DNA from: Agrobacterium vitis
GTDB taxonomy: Bacteria; Pseudomonadota; Alphaproteobacteria; Rhizobiales; Rhizobiaceae
Reading direction: 5' to 3'
Assembly (NCBI RefSeq): GCF_014926405.1
Contig: NZ_JACXXJ020000005.1
Span: 935,001-999,000 of the forward strand
DNA: 64,000 nucleotides
Position numbers and translations under genes: made by a program. Below are positions 17,221-26,588 of this stretch, piece by piece. Each line of letters opens with the position of its first letter. Positions within the stretch are counted from its first letter, which is position 1. The notes below the pieces were generated by a model. It worked only from the letters and a program-made list of their open reading frames with translations. It was not told the origin of the DNA and did not search any database.

Positions 17221-18231
17221 TTACCAGCACAAAACCGTGCTTGCAGGGTATGTATGAAGCTTTAAATTGCTGTCATCTCTATTTACATGGGCTCTCAGTT
17301 GAAGCAGTTTTCCTTCGATTGCATCTCGGCTGCTGTTAAACGATGCATAAATATTCTTAATTTCTTCATTTCTAAATATTTTTTCTATAATATGGCCGTC
17401 GGATGCTAAATCCATTGAATGGCCAAATATGAAGAAATTCTCCTTCGCGGTTCCGATTTTTTCAAAGGCATAATTTAAGTAAAAGCTCTTTCTAATTGCT
17501 TTTAATTTTTGACTGTGTGAGCCATCGCTAACAAATAAGGGGAAGCTGCCCTGCTCCATGTTGTTTGTTATTATTTCTAGTAATTTTTTTTCTTTAATTG
17601 CCGCTTGCGGTTTTAAAACATCACCGTTTTCTTCAAATAAAAATAAAGCGTCATGAGGAAAAAGAAAATTCACGGGCTTTGGACACATGTCTCCAAGGAA
17701 GTACACACTGCCATTATCCGGTGCGCCAAAGCCGTCAGCGAATTTACCCTTAGTTGGCGAGTTTGTGAACCATCTTAGCAATGCCCAGTACAATAAGGCA
17801 TCGTAGTTCAGGGAGTAGACGCAACCTTCATCTTCGAAAAAAGACGATAAAAATTTTTGTATGTTTTTGCATTGATCGTCAGTTACGCAATTTTTGTCTT
17901 CCGGATGCGTGTTTTTTACAGCCTCAATCAGATTGTTTTTCAATTCTTCTATTTTCTGATCTAATTCTTTTGCAAAATCATCATTTCCAAGCTCATGTGA
18001 TATATTTCGTGCGATCAAGATAGCGCCGGCAACAGTTTCAAAGTCTTTTGTATTGAGTGCTTTGAATATTGCTGCGATTTTTGGATTATTATCTTCGAAA
18101 TTTGCCGCATCGAACAATTTTGCGTACTTAAAGTTATCGCTAAAAGCGATGCTTAGCCCGTTGCCTACAAGCAGATTTTTCTGACCAATTGCCTGGTTCA
18201 CTGCCTCATCATATGTGTTGAACGCCGTCAT
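17221..18231 (-). CDS. DUF4917-like SIR2-fold protein
   Basis: A 336-residue soluble protein whose layout fits the DUF4917 family of SIR2-like proteins. The nucleotide-binding loop is LLVGNGLSIAFSDNF (20-34). SLNYDALLYWALL (140-152) matches the SIR2-type T-x-N-Y-D motif. LFPHDALFLFE (190-200) and FFIFGHSMDLASDGHI (266-281) match the later SIR2-like segments. SIR2-like proteins in defence systems degrade NAD, but NAD hydrolysis here is inference. The gene is strikingly AT-rich against GC-rich neighbours and lies beside a toxin-antitoxin pair, which suggests transfer. AGGGG precedes the ATG at 18231. Confidence 0.72.
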   Translation of the reverse strand: MTAFNTYDEAVNQAIGQKNLLVGNGLSIAFSDNFKYAKLFDAANFEDNNPKIAAIFKALNTKDFETVAGAILIARNISHELGNDDFAKELDQKIEELKNNLIEAVKNTHPEDKNCVTDDQCKNIQKFLSSFFEDEGCVYSLNYDALLYWALLRWFTNSPTKGKFADGFGAPDNGSVYFLGDMCPKPVNFLFPHDALFLFEENGDVLKPQAAIKEKKLLEIITNNMEQGSFPLFVSDGSHSQKLKAIRKSFYLNYAFEKIGTAKENFFIFGHSMDLASDGHIIEKIFRNEEIKNIYASFNSSRDAIEGKLLQLRAHVNRDDSNLKLHTYPASTVLCW

Positions 18232-18297
18232 ATGTGCCCCCTAGTGCAATCTATTGATTGCCATCTAGGGTTTAAATATTAAAAATTTCCCTCAAGG

Positions 18298-20838
18298 CTA
18301 TGCCCGCTCCACAAACCCATCGAGCACCCGCTTTTGCCCCGCCCGGTCAAAATCAATCGTCAGCTTATTCCCCTCGACGACAGACACATTGCCATTGCCA
18401 AATTTGATGTGGAACACGCGGTCGCCGACTGTGAACTTTGATGGTTCGGTGCTGGTGGACTTGGCGACTAACTGGCCGTCTATGGTTTGGCCGCGGGGGC
18501 CGCTTTCGCCGTAGCCGATGCGTTCCACCGCGTGGCCGGAGCGGCTGCCCCAGTTTTCGCGGGTGGCGTCGGTTTTGTTGGCCTGGGCGCGTTTCCAGCC
18601 GGGGGTGGAGTAGGAATTGGTGAAAGGTTCCTGCTTATCGAAGCGGGATTGGCCGTAGCCGCCGCGTCCATAGCCGCCGTAGCTGGTTTCCACTTCGGCC
18701 ACTTCCACATGGGCGGGCGGCAGTTCATCCAGGAAGCGCGACGGCATGGTCGATTGCCACAGGCCATGGATGCGCCGGTTGGAAACGAACCACAGGTGGC
18801 AGCGGCGCTTGGCGCGTGTCAGGCCGACATAGGCCAGCCGCCGTTCTTCCTCCAGCGCGGCGCGTCCGCCTTCGTCCAGCGCGCGCTGATGCGGAAATAG
18901 GCCTTCTTCCCAGCCGGGGAGGAACACGGTCTCAAATTCCAGCCCCTTGGCGGAATGCAGCGTCATGATCGATACGGCGTCGAGATTTTCGTTGGTCTCG
19001 GCATCCATCACCAGCGAGACATGCTCCATGAAGCTGCGCATGCTCTCGAAGGCTTCCATCGAGCGGATCAGTTCCTTCAGGTTTTCCAGCCGCCCCGGTG
19101 CTTCCGCCGATTTGTCGTTCTGCCACATGGCCGTATAGCCGCTCTCGTCGAGGATCTGCTCGGCCAATTCGGTATGCGGCGTGTTTTCCAGCAGATCCTG
19201 CCAGCGGCGGAAATCCGTCACCACGTCAAACAACGCCTTGCGCGCCTTCGGCTTCAGCTCATCGGTCTCGATGATGTCGGACGCCGCTGCCAGCATCGGA
19301 ATGTCTCGTTTGCGGGCATAGTCATGCAGGGTGCGCACCGTGGTGTCGCCCAGACCGCGCTTTGGCGTGTTGACAATCCGCTCGAAGGCCAGGTCGTCAG
19401 CGGGCTGGCAGACCATACGGAAATAGGCCATGGCATCGCGGATTTCCAATCGCTCGTAAAAGCGCGGGCCGCCGATAACCCGATAGTTCAGCCCAAGCGT
19501 CACGAACCGGTCTTCAAACTCGCGCATCTGGAAGGAGGCGCGCACCAGAATGGCCATATCGTTGAGCTTATGCTGGTTGCGTTGCAGCTGCTCGATTTCC
19601 TCGCCAACCGCACGGGCTTCCTCTTCGGAATCCCAGGCGGCATGCACCACGACTTTTTCGTCGTTCGGATCGACCCGGTCGGTAAACAGCGTCTTACCCA
19701 GACGCCCCTCGTTATGGGCAATCAGAAAACCGGCAGCGCCGAGAATATGCTCCGTCGAGCGGTAATTCCGCTCCAGCTTGATGACTTTTGCGCCCGGAAA
19801 ATCCTTCTCGAAGCGCAGGATGTTGTCCACTTCGGCGCCACGCCAGCCATAGATCGACTGGTCATCATCGCCGACGCAGCAAATATTCACTGTGCCGTTT
19901 GTGACCTTGCCGTCAGCGGCTTTGGTGCTTGGCCGCTGTGCCAACAGCCGCAGCCACATATATTGCGCCGTGTTGGTGTCCTGATACTCATCGACCAGGA
20001 TAAAGCGGAAGCGCTGGTGATAGTCCTTCAGCACATCCGGGTTGGCGCGGAACATGCGGATGGGGTGGAGCAGAAGATCGCCGAAATCGCAGGCATTCAG
20101 GCTTTTCAGCCGGGCCTGGTAGGCGGCGTAAAGCTCGCGGCCCTTGCCATTGCCAAAGGCACGGGCGTCGCCCTCGGGGATCTGCGCGGGGTCGAGGCCT
20201 TTGTTTTTCCAGCCGTCGATCATTCCGGCAAACATCTTGGCGGGCCAGCGCTTGTCGTCCAGCCCTTCGGCCTGGATGATCTGCTTGATCAGCCGCACCA
20301 CGTCATCGGTATCGAGAATGGTGAAATCCGAGGTCAGGCCGACCAGTTCGGCATGGCGGCGCAAGAGCTTGACGCCGATGGAGTGGAATGTGCCAAGCCA
20401 GGGCATGCCTTCGACTGCACCGCCAACCAGAACGCCGACGCGCTCTTTCATCTCGCGGGCCGCCTTGTTGGTGAAGGTGACGGAGAGGATCTGGCTTGGG
20501 AAAGCGCGGCCGGTGGCCAGAATATGGGCGATACGGGTGGTCAACACTCGCGTCTTGCCGGTGCCGGCACCCGCCAGCACCAGAACGGGACCATCAAGGG
20601 TTTCGACCGCTTCACGCTGTTCCGGGTTGAGGCCTGCGAGGTAATCCGGATTGCGGTTCTGGTCGCGCGCGGCCATGGCACGCGCCGCGATGCCCAATCC
20701 GCCCCCAGCTTTGGTGCTTGCCGCAGGGCTGCCTTCCTGTTGGGGCGCAGGCGCATCCGTGGCTTTCGCTCCTTTTGCGGAGGTCCGGGGTGCAGGCTCT
20801 TCGTCAAAGAAGGGGATATCGTCAAAACCGTTGCTCAT
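18298..20838 (-). CDS. uvrD: UvrD/PcrA/Rep-type ATP-dependent DNA helicase
   Basis: Superfamily 1A 3'-5' helicase acting in repair and replication. A 70-residue low-complexity N terminus precedes the Walker A AGAGTGKT (89-96). Then follow DEYQDTN, GDDDQSIYGWRGA, LERNYRST, the helicase motif V TLHSAKGLEFETVFLPG, and motif VI YVGLTRAKRR. The C-terminal 45 residues, starting FTVGDRVFHIKFGNG, are the Tudor-like domain that contacts RNA polymerase in UvrD/PcrA. The frame is open 48 codons upstream of the ATG at 20838. I chose that ATG because relatives start near it, though GAAGGG is unusually close. Confidence 0.92.
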   Translation of the reverse strand: MSNGFDDIPFFDEEPAPRTSAKGAKATDAPAPQQEGSPAASTKAGGGLGIAARAMAARDQNRNPDYLAGLNPEQREAVETLDGPVLVLAGAGTGKTRVLTTRIAHILATGRAFPSQILSVTFTNKAAREMKERVGVLVGGAVEGMPWLGTFHSIGVKLLRRHAELVGLTSDFTILDTDDVVRLIKQIIQAEGLDDKRWPAKMFAGMIDGWKNKGLDPAQIPEGDARAFGNGKGRELYAAYQARLKSLNACDFGDLLLHPIRMFRANPDVLKDYHQRFRFILVDEYQDTNTAQYMWLRLLAQRPSTKAADGKVTNGTVNICCVGDDDQSIYGWRGAEVDNILRFEKDFPGAKVIKLERNYRSTEHILGAAGFLIAHNEGRLGKTLFTDRVDPNDEKVVVHAAWDSEEEARAVGEEIEQLQRNQHKLNDMAILVRASFQMREFEDRFVTLGLNYRVIGGPRFYERLEIRDAMAYFRMVCQPADDLAFERIVNTPKRGLGDTTVRTLHDYARKRDIPMLAAASDIIETDELKPKARKALFDVVTDFRRWQDLLENTPHTELAEQILDESGYTAMWQNDKSAEAPGRLENLKELIRSMEAFESMRSFMEHVSLVMDAETNENLDAVSIMTLHSAKGLEFETVFLPGWEEGLFPHQRALDEGGRAALEEERRLAYVGLTRAKRRCHLWFVSNRRIHGLWQSTMPSRFLDELPPAHVEVAEVETSYGGYGRGGYGQSRFDKQEPFTNSYSTPGWKRAQANKTDATRENWGSRSGHAVERIGYGESGPRGQTIDGQLVAKSTSTEPSKFTVGDRVFHIKFGNGNVSVVEGNKLTIDFDRAGQKRVLDGFVERA

Positions 20839-21045
20839 GCCCTTCAATGTAGTGATTCTACCTTGAAAGGCCAGTGAAAACGTTCTTGTTTCATTCCAAT
20901 CCCGGCAGCGGGACGGTGAATTGAGAAAAAACAGGCGGGAAGAGGGGAAGGGAAACCTGATTGCAAATGGAAGGAAAATCACGCCAACTTTACGCTTATG
21001 GGCCTGAAAATCACAGCCGCGTGATGCCGCTCGCTGGCCGGAATT

Positions 21046-21063
21046 TTGTCACGAAAGCTTCAT
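21046..21063 (+). promoter_or_regulatory. Candidate Pho box
   Basis: TTGTCAC-GAAA-GCTTCAT, two half-sites eleven bases apart, compared with the CTGTCAT-N4-CTGTCAT PhoB consensus (five and four of seven matches). It lies about 85 bases upstream of pstS, where phosphate-starvation activation would be expected. Confidence 0.4.
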
Positions 21064-21148
21064 GGAAGCGACTTAGGCCAATGCCAGTGTCGCTCGAAAA
21101 GCCGCTGGGGCTTTAAGAGATTGCTCGACGAACACGGGGATTATTCCG

Positions 21149-22198
21149 ATGACTTTCATGAAAAAGATCGCCACGGGTGCGGCGCTTGCCGCCTTTTCGG
21201 TCGCCTTTACCGGTGCGGCTTTTGCTGCCGACATTTCCGGTGCCGGTTCCAGCTTCATCTACCCTGTGTTTTCCAAATGGGGTGAAGCCTACAAAGCCAA
21301 GACCGGCATCAGCCTGAATTACCAGTCCATCGGTTCGGGCGGCGGCATCAAGCAGGTTGAAGCCAAGACCGTGACCTTCGGCGCTACTGACAAGCCGCTG
21401 AGCGACGAAGAACTCACCAAGAACGGCCTGACCCAGTTTCCGATGGTGATGGGCGGCATCGTGCCGATGTACAATATCGAAGGCGTCAAGCCGGGCGAGT
21501 TGGTGCTGGATGGCAAGGCGCTCGAAGGCATCTATATGGGCACGATCACCAAGTGGAACGACCCGGCGATTGCAGCCCTCAACAAGGGCGTTAAGCTGCC
21601 CGACCAGGCCATCGTTGTCGTGCATCGCGCCGATGGCTCCGGCACGACCTTCAACTTCACGGATTACCTCAGCAAGGTTTCCGCTGATTGGAAGAGCAAG
21701 ATCGGCTCCGACACCGCTGTTGAGTGGCCGGTCGGCATCGGCGCCAAGGGTTCTGAAGGTGTTGCCAACACGGTCAAGCAGACCGCTGGCGCCATCGGCT
21801 ATAACGAATATGCCTATGTGATCCAGAATAAGCTCGGCTATGCCAAGATGAAGAATGACGCGGGCAAGGTGGTCGAGCCTTCGCTGGACAGCTTTGCCGC
21901 TGCCGCTGCCAATGCCGATTGGGCCGGTGCCAAGAATTTCAACGTCGTCATCACCAATCAGCCCGGCGAAAAGAGCTGGCCGATTGCTGCTTCCACCTGG
22001 GTGCTGATCCATAAGGACCCTGCCGACAAGGACGCGACCGAAGCCGCCCTGAAGTTCTTCGCCTGGGCCTACAAGGATGGCACCGGCGAAGCCAAGGCGC
22101 TGGAATATGTGGCTATTCCGAAGCCGGTGGTGAAGCTGATCGAAAACTCCTGGGACAGCATCCAGAAGGACGGCAAGCCGGTCTTCAAGGCGATGTAA
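21149..22198 (+). CDS. pstS: Phosphate ABC transporter substrate-binding protein
   Basis: Periplasmic phosphate receptor of the high-affinity Pst system. A Sec signal peptide (hydrophobic core about residues 7-24, cleavage after AFA) precedes [18 protein letters not shown], the classic phosphate-binding N terminus. [16 protein letters not shown] and the [15 protein letters not shown] loop also contact phosphate. The length of 349 is normal. GGGGA precedes the ATG at 21149; an ATG three codons on is an alternative. It is first of pstSCAB. Confidence 0.96.
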   Translation: MTFMKKIATGAALAAFSVAFTGAAFAADISGAGSSFIYPVFSKWGEAYKAKTGISLNYQSIGSGGGIKQVEAKTVTFGATDKPLSDEELTKNGLTQFPMVMGGIVPMYNIEGVKPGELVLDGKALEGIYMGTITKWNDPAIAALNKGVKLPDQAIVVVHRADGSGTTFNFTDYLSKVSADWKSKIGSDTAVEWPVGIGAKGSEGVANTVKQTAGAIGYNEYAYVIQNKLGYAKMKNDAGKVVEPSLDSFAAAAANADWAGAKNFNVVITNQPGEKSWPIAASTWVLIHKDPADKDATEAALKFFAWAYKDGTGEAKALEYVAIPKPVVKLIENSWDSIQKDGKPVFKAM

Positions 22199-22222
22199 TC
22201 GCCGCTGGTCTTTCTCTTCCAA

Positions 22223-22251
22223 AAACAGCGGACGGTCATCGCCCGCTGTTT
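22223..22251 (+). other. pstS-pstC intergenic stem-loop
   Basis: AAACAGCGG pairs with CCGCTGTTT around an eleven-base loop, 24 bases after the pstS stop and inside the operon. A stem here would stabilise the pstS message or partly terminate it, giving the excess of binding protein usual for ABC systems. Confidence 0.5.
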
Positions 22252-22297
22252 GCATATTTGAACCACTCCGCTGCCTCGTCCCTTCGGAAAGCCCTGC

Positions 22298-23272
22298 ATG
22301 ACTGCCACCCATCAACCGACCATCAGCGAGGACGAAGCCCGGTCCACTGCCGCCAAGCGGGTGCGCTTTGCCGATGCATTGTTCATCCGCGCCACCTGGC
22401 TTTGCGCCATGCTGGTGATGGTGGCGCTTCTCGGTGTTTTCCTGTCACTGCTGATCGAATCCCTGCCGACCTGGCGTGAATTCGGCATATCCTTTCTGTG
22501 GAACGAACGCTGGAGTCCGGCCAAGGACATTTACGGGGCAGCCGCTCCGATTTACGGCACGTTGATTACCTCGGTCATCGGGCTTGTTATTGGCGTTCCC
22601 GTCAGTTTCGGCATCGCCATCTTTCTCACCGAAATGTGCCCGCCGCTGCTGCAACGGCCCATCGGCACGGCCATCGAGCTTCTGGCGGGTATTCCCAGCA
22701 TTATTTACGGGCTCTGGGGCTTCTTCGTGCTGGCGCCGGTCATGCAATCCGTGGTGCAGCCCGCTTTGATCGCCACATTCGGAAATGTGCCTGTTCTCGG
22801 CCTGCTGTTTAGCGGCGCACCCTATGGCATCGGTCTTCTGACGGCGGGGATCGTGCTGGCGATCATGGTCATTCCGTTCATCACGTCTGTCACCCGCGAC
22901 GTGTTCGGCACGGTGCCGGTGCTGCTCAGGGAATCGGCCTATGGCATGGGCATGACCACCTGGGAAGTCGTCTTCCACATCATCATTCCCTATACCCGGC
23001 GCGGCTTGATCGGCGGCGTCATGCTGGGCCTTGGCCGGGCGCTGGGCGAAACCATGGCAGTCACCTTCGTGATCGGCAATTCGCACCGGATCGCCACCTC
23101 GCTGTTGTCGCCCGCCACCACGATTTCCGCCTCGATTGCCAATGAGTTTTCCGAGGCGACGTCGGATCTCTATACGTCCAGTCTGGTGGCGCTTGGTCTC
23201 ATCCTGTTCTTCATCACCTTTGCAGTGCTGGCGCTTGCCAAGTGGCTCATCGGGCGCAGTGAAAGTTTTTGA
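22298..23272 (+). CDS. pstC: Phosphate ABC transporter permease PstC
   Basis: One of two inner-membrane permeases of the Pst importer. The 324-residue protein has an N-terminal cytoplasmic stretch of about 25 residues and then six or so membrane segments. The permease-ATPase coupling motif (EAA loop) reads as RESAYGMGMTTWEVVFHI, followed by GRALGETMAVTFVIGNS, typical of PstC. It is followed nine bases later by pstA. Confidence 0.95.
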   Translation: MTATHQPTISEDEARSTAAKRVRFADALFIRATWLCAMLVMVALLGVFLSLLIESLPTWREFGISFLWNERWSPAKDIYGAAAPIYGTLITSVIGLVIGVPVSFGIAIFLTEMCPPLLQRPIGTAIELLAGIPSIIYGLWGFFVLAPVMQSVVQPALIATFGNVPVLGLLFSGAPYGIGLLTAGIVLAIMVIPFITSVTRDVFGTVPVLLRESAYGMGMTTWEVVFHIIIPYTRRGLIGGVMLGLGRALGETMAVTFVIGNSHRIATSLLSPATTISASIANEFSEATSDLYTSSLVALGLILFFITFAVLALAKWLIGRSESF

Positions 23273-23281
23273 GGCCAGCCG

Positions 23282-24133
23282 ATGTCGATTGTTTCTCGCC
23301 GCTATCTCGTCAACCGTATCGCCCTTGGCCTGTCGCTGGCCTCGGCCATTCTTGGTCTCGCCGTTCTGGCGGCAATCCTTTGGACGCTGTTCAGCAATGG
23401 TCTGCAAGCGATCACGCTTGACCTTTTCACCAAGATGACGCCGCCGCCCGGCTCCGATGGCGGTCTTGCCAATGCCATCTACGGCTCATTTATGATGACG
23501 CTACTGGCAACCGTGGTGGCAACGCCAATCGGTATCCTGGCCGGTACCTATCTTGCGGAATACGGGCGCGGCACGAAGCTTGGCACGGTGGCGATCTTCG
23601 TCAACGATATCCTGCTGGCCGCACCGTCCATCGTCATCGGCCTGTTTGTCTATACGCTGCTGGTCGTGCCGTTCCGGCATTTCTCCGGCTATGCCGGGGC
23701 CGCCTCGCTGGCGTTGATTGCCATTCCGGTCATCAACCGCACCACGCAGGATATGCTGGCGCTGGTGCCGGATGCGATGCGTGAGGCGGCGGCAGCACTT
23801 GGCGCGCCCCGCTGGAAAATCATGACCTCGGTAATCTGGCGCAGCGCCCGCTCCGGCATGTTGACCGGCGTGCTGCTGGCTGTCGCGCGTATCAGCGGCG
23901 AGACCGCGCCTTTGCTGTTTACCGCGCTCAACAATCAATACTGGACCGCCGATCTCAGTCAGCCGATTGCCAATCTGCCGGTGGTGATCTTCCAGTTTGC
24001 CATGAGCCCCTATGAGGATTGGCAGCGGTTAGCCTGGGGCGGGGCGCTGTTGATCACGGTGACGATCCTGTTTTTGAATATCGTCGCACGAAGCCTGTCG
24101 GCGGGGCTATTCTTCGGAAAGAAGGAAAGATAG
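23282..24133 (+). CDS. pstA: Phosphate ABC transporter permease PstA
   Basis: The second Pst permease, 283 residues with about six membrane segments. [14 protein letters not shown] near the first cytoplasmic loop, the EAA-like [19 protein letters not shown], and [19 protein letters not shown] are PstA signatures. Its stop abuts the pstB start with no gap (TAG then ATG), so the two are translationally coupled. Confidence 0.95.
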   Translation: MSIVSRRYLVNRIALGLSLASAILGLAVLAAILWTLFSNGLQAITLDLFTKMTPPPGSDGGLANAIYGSFMMTLLATVVATPIGILAGTYLAEYGRGTKLGTVAIFVNDILLAAPSIVIGLFVYTLLVVPFRHFSGYAGAASLALIAIPVINRTTQDMLALVPDAMREAAAALGAPRWKIMTSVIWRSARSGMLTGVLLAVARISGETAPLLFTALNNQYWTADLSQPIANLPVVIFQFAMSPYEDWQRLAWGGALLITVTILFLNIVARSLSAGLFFGKKER

Positions 24134-24970
24134 ATGCAAATGTCTGACACGGGTACAAGGACGCCCCTGATGCGCGCGCCTCTGCAAGCCTTCAATCCGT
24201 CCGATATCGGCCGCCCTATCAAGGTTGAGGCCAAGCAGCTGTCATTTTATTACCAGAACGGCTATCAGGCGATCAAAAATGTCGATCTCGGCCTGCGTGA
24301 CCGCACGGTCACCGCCTTTATCGGCCCGTCAGGCTGTGGGAAATCCACCCTGCTGCGGATTTTCAACCGGATGTACGATCTTTATCCGGGTCAAAAGGTG
24401 ACGGGTGAGGTTTTGCTCGACGGACGCGATATTCTCAACCCATCCGAAGACCTGAACCGGCTGCGCGCCAAGATCGGCATGGTTTTCCAAAAGCCGACGC
24501 CGTTTCCAATGTCGATCTATGAGAATATCGCCTTCGGCATCCGCCTTTATGAAAAGCTGTCCAAGCCGGATATGGATCATCGCGTTGAAGCAGCACTTCA
24601 GGAAGCAGCACTTTGGAGTGAGGTGAAGGACAAGCTGCACCAGAGCGGCCTTGGTCTTTCCGGTGGCCAGCAGCAGCGCCTGTGCATTGCCCGCGCCATT
24701 GCCGTCAAGCCGTCCGTGCTGCTGCTGGACGAGCCAGCCTCGGCGCTCGATCCGATCTCGACCAGCAAGCTGGAAGAATTGATCGAAACCCTACGGTCCA
24801 CCTATTGTATCGCCATCGTCACCCACAATCTGCATCAGGCGGCGCGCATTTCGCAATATACAGCCTTCATGTATCTGGGCGAACTGGTGGAATTCGACCG
24901 CACCGAGGTGATTTTCAGCGCCCCTGGTGACCAGCGTACCAGCGACTATGTCACCGGGCGGTTCGGCTGA
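24134..24970 (+). CDS. pstB: Phosphate ABC transporter ATP-binding protein
   Basis: ATPase of the Pst importer, 278 residues. Walker [10 protein letters not shown] is at residues 64-72, the signature [10 protein letters not shown] in the helical domain, Walker [14 protein letters not shown], and the switch His in [13 protein letters not shown]. The operon ends here. The usual phoU and phoB do not follow, since the next gene is a FAD-linked oxidase 120 bases on. Regulation through PhoU must therefore come from another locus. Confidence 0.96.
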   Translation: MQMSDTGTRTPLMRAPLQAFNPSDIGRPIKVEAKQLSFYYQNGYQAIKNVDLGLRDRTVTAFIGPSGCGKSTLLRIFNRMYDLYPGQKVTGEVLLDGRDILNPSEDLNRLRAKIGMVFQKPTPFPMSIYENIAFGIRLYEKLSKPDMDHRVEAALQEAALWSEVKDKLHQSGLGLSGGQQQRLCIARAIAVKPSVLLLDEPASALDPISTSKLEELIETLRSTYCIAIVTHNLHQAARISQYTAFMYLGELVEFDRTEVIFSAPGDQRTSDYVTGRFG

Positions 24971-25090
24971 CTGTTCTTTTAACCCTGACATGATATCGGC
25001 ATTTCCTGCCGCAATGACTGGACAAGCCTGTCTGCTCTGGCCATACCTGCAACCAATTGACAAAATGGTTCGAGATGCAGGGAGACGGGC

Positions 25091-26500
25091 ATGAGCAGGA
25101 AGGATGTCGTGGCGGGAATGCGCAACGAAGAGGGGATTGCACTCGTTCTGGATCTGCTCAAGCAGTCCTTCGGCGAGCGGTTCCAGACCGGCCAGTCCTT
25201 CCGGGAACAACATGCCCACACCACCACCTATCTGCCGGCGCAATTGCCCGATGGGGTGGTTTTCGTCGAAAGCGCCGAGGACGTGAAGACCGTGGTGCGG
25301 ATCTGCACCCAGCATAAGGTGCCGATGGTGCCGTTCGGGGTTGGCTCTTCGCTGGAGGGGCAGGTCAATGCGGCGCATGGCGGCATTTCCATCGATTTCA
25401 CCCGGATGGACACGGTTCTCGAGGTCAATGCCGAGGATCTCGACTGCACCGTTCAGCCCGGCGTGACGCGCGAGGCGCTGAACACCTATCTGCGCGATAC
25501 CGGTCTATTCTTCCCCATTGATCCCGGTGCCAATGCCTCGATCGGCGGCATGGCCTCGACCCGTGCTTCCGGCACCAATGCGGTGCGCTATGGTACGATG
25601 AAGGACAATGTCATGGCACTGACAGTGGTGACCGCCAATGGCGAAGAAATCCGCACCGCCCACCGCGCCCGTAAATCCTCGGCGGGCTATGATCTGACCC
25701 GGCTGTTTGTAGGTGCTGAAGGCACGCTGGGCGTGATCACCTCGATCACCCTCAAACTGCAAGGCATCCCGGAAAAGATCGGTGGCGGTGTCTGCGCCTT
25801 TGCCGATGTCAAATCGGCCTGCGATGCTGTGATCATGACCATCCAGATGGGCATTCCCGTGGCGCGGATCGAGCTGCTCGACGCCATGCAGGTCCGGGCC
25901 TGCAATGCCTATTCCAACCTTAGCCTGCCGGAAAGGCCGACGCTGTTTCTGGAGTTTCATGGCACGGAGCAGACGGTGGCCCTGCAGGCGGAGCAATTCG
26001 CCGCCATTGCCGAGGAATATGGGGCCGAAGACCTGCGCTTCACCTCCGATCCGCAGGAGCGCGCCCAACTGTGGAAGGCACGTCACAACGCCTATTGGGC
26101 AGGCCGGGCGCTTGCCCCGGAATTGGCGGGCTTGTCGACCGATGTCTGCGTACCGATCTCCAGGCTGGCGGAATGCGTGGCTGAAACCCAGGCCGATATT
26201 GCCGAGACCGGGCTTCTGGCGCCGATTGTCGGCCATGTCGGCGATGGCAATTTCCATCTGCTGATCCTGTTTGACGACAAGGACGCCGAAAATGTCGATA
26301 AGGTGGAGGCGTTCATGGCGCGGCTGAACGAGCGGGCGCTGGCCATGGACGGCACCTGCACTGGCGAACATGGGGTCGGCCAGGGCAAGATGTCCTATCT
26401 GGAAGCAGAGCTTGGCGGTGCATTGGATGTGATGCGTCAGGTAAAGCGTGGACTGGACCCCGACAATCTGTTTAATCCGGGCAAGATCTTCCGGCTTTGA
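25091..26500 (+). CDS. GlcD-like FAD-linked oxidase (D-lactate/glycolate dehydrogenase type)
   Basis: A 469-residue flavoprotein of the FAD_binding_4/FAD-oxidase_C class, which oxidises 2-hydroxy acids such as D-lactate or glycolate. The FAD domain shows VPFGVGSSLEGQVNAAHGGI, FFPIDPGANASIGGMASTR and the GAEGTLGVITSITLKL end. The cap domain carries the conserved HVGDGNFHLL and the C-terminal GEHGVGQGK with the active-site His. The ATG at 25091 follows GGAGACGGG. No GlcE/GlcF partners are adjacent, which favours a single-subunit cytochrome-linked D-lactate dehydrogenase over glycolate oxidase. Confidence 0.88.
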   Translation: MSRKDVVAGMRNEEGIALVLDLLKQSFGERFQTGQSFREQHAHTTTYLPAQLPDGVVFVESAEDVKTVVRICTQHKVPMVPFGVGSSLEGQVNAAHGGISIDFTRMDTVLEVNAEDLDCTVQPGVTREALNTYLRDTGLFFPIDPGANASIGGMASTRASGTNAVRYGTMKDNVMALTVVTANGEEIRTAHRARKSSAGYDLTRLFVGAEGTLGVITSITLKLQGIPEKIGGGVCAFADVKSACDAVIMTIQMGIPVARIELLDAMQVRACNAYSNLSLPERPTLFLEFHGTEQTVALQAEQFAAIAEEYGAEDLRFTSDPQERAQLWKARHNAYWAGRALAPELAGLSTDVCVPISRLAECVAETQADIAETGLLAPIVGHVGDGNFHLLILFDDKDAENVDKVEAFMARLNERALAMDGTCTGEHGVGQGKMSYLEAELGGALDVMRQVKRGLDPDNLFNPGKIFRL

Positions 26501-26588
26501 TCCGCAGGCTTAAAGCCGTTACGATAATGAGTAAGCCGTTATGATAACGGGCATGAAACAACAACATGAAACAACATAGGGAGTCGCA

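Noticed and set aside
18955..20877. 640-codon plus-strand ORF
   Set aside because: It is the antisense shadow of the UvrD-type helicase, whose motifs are complete on the minus strand.
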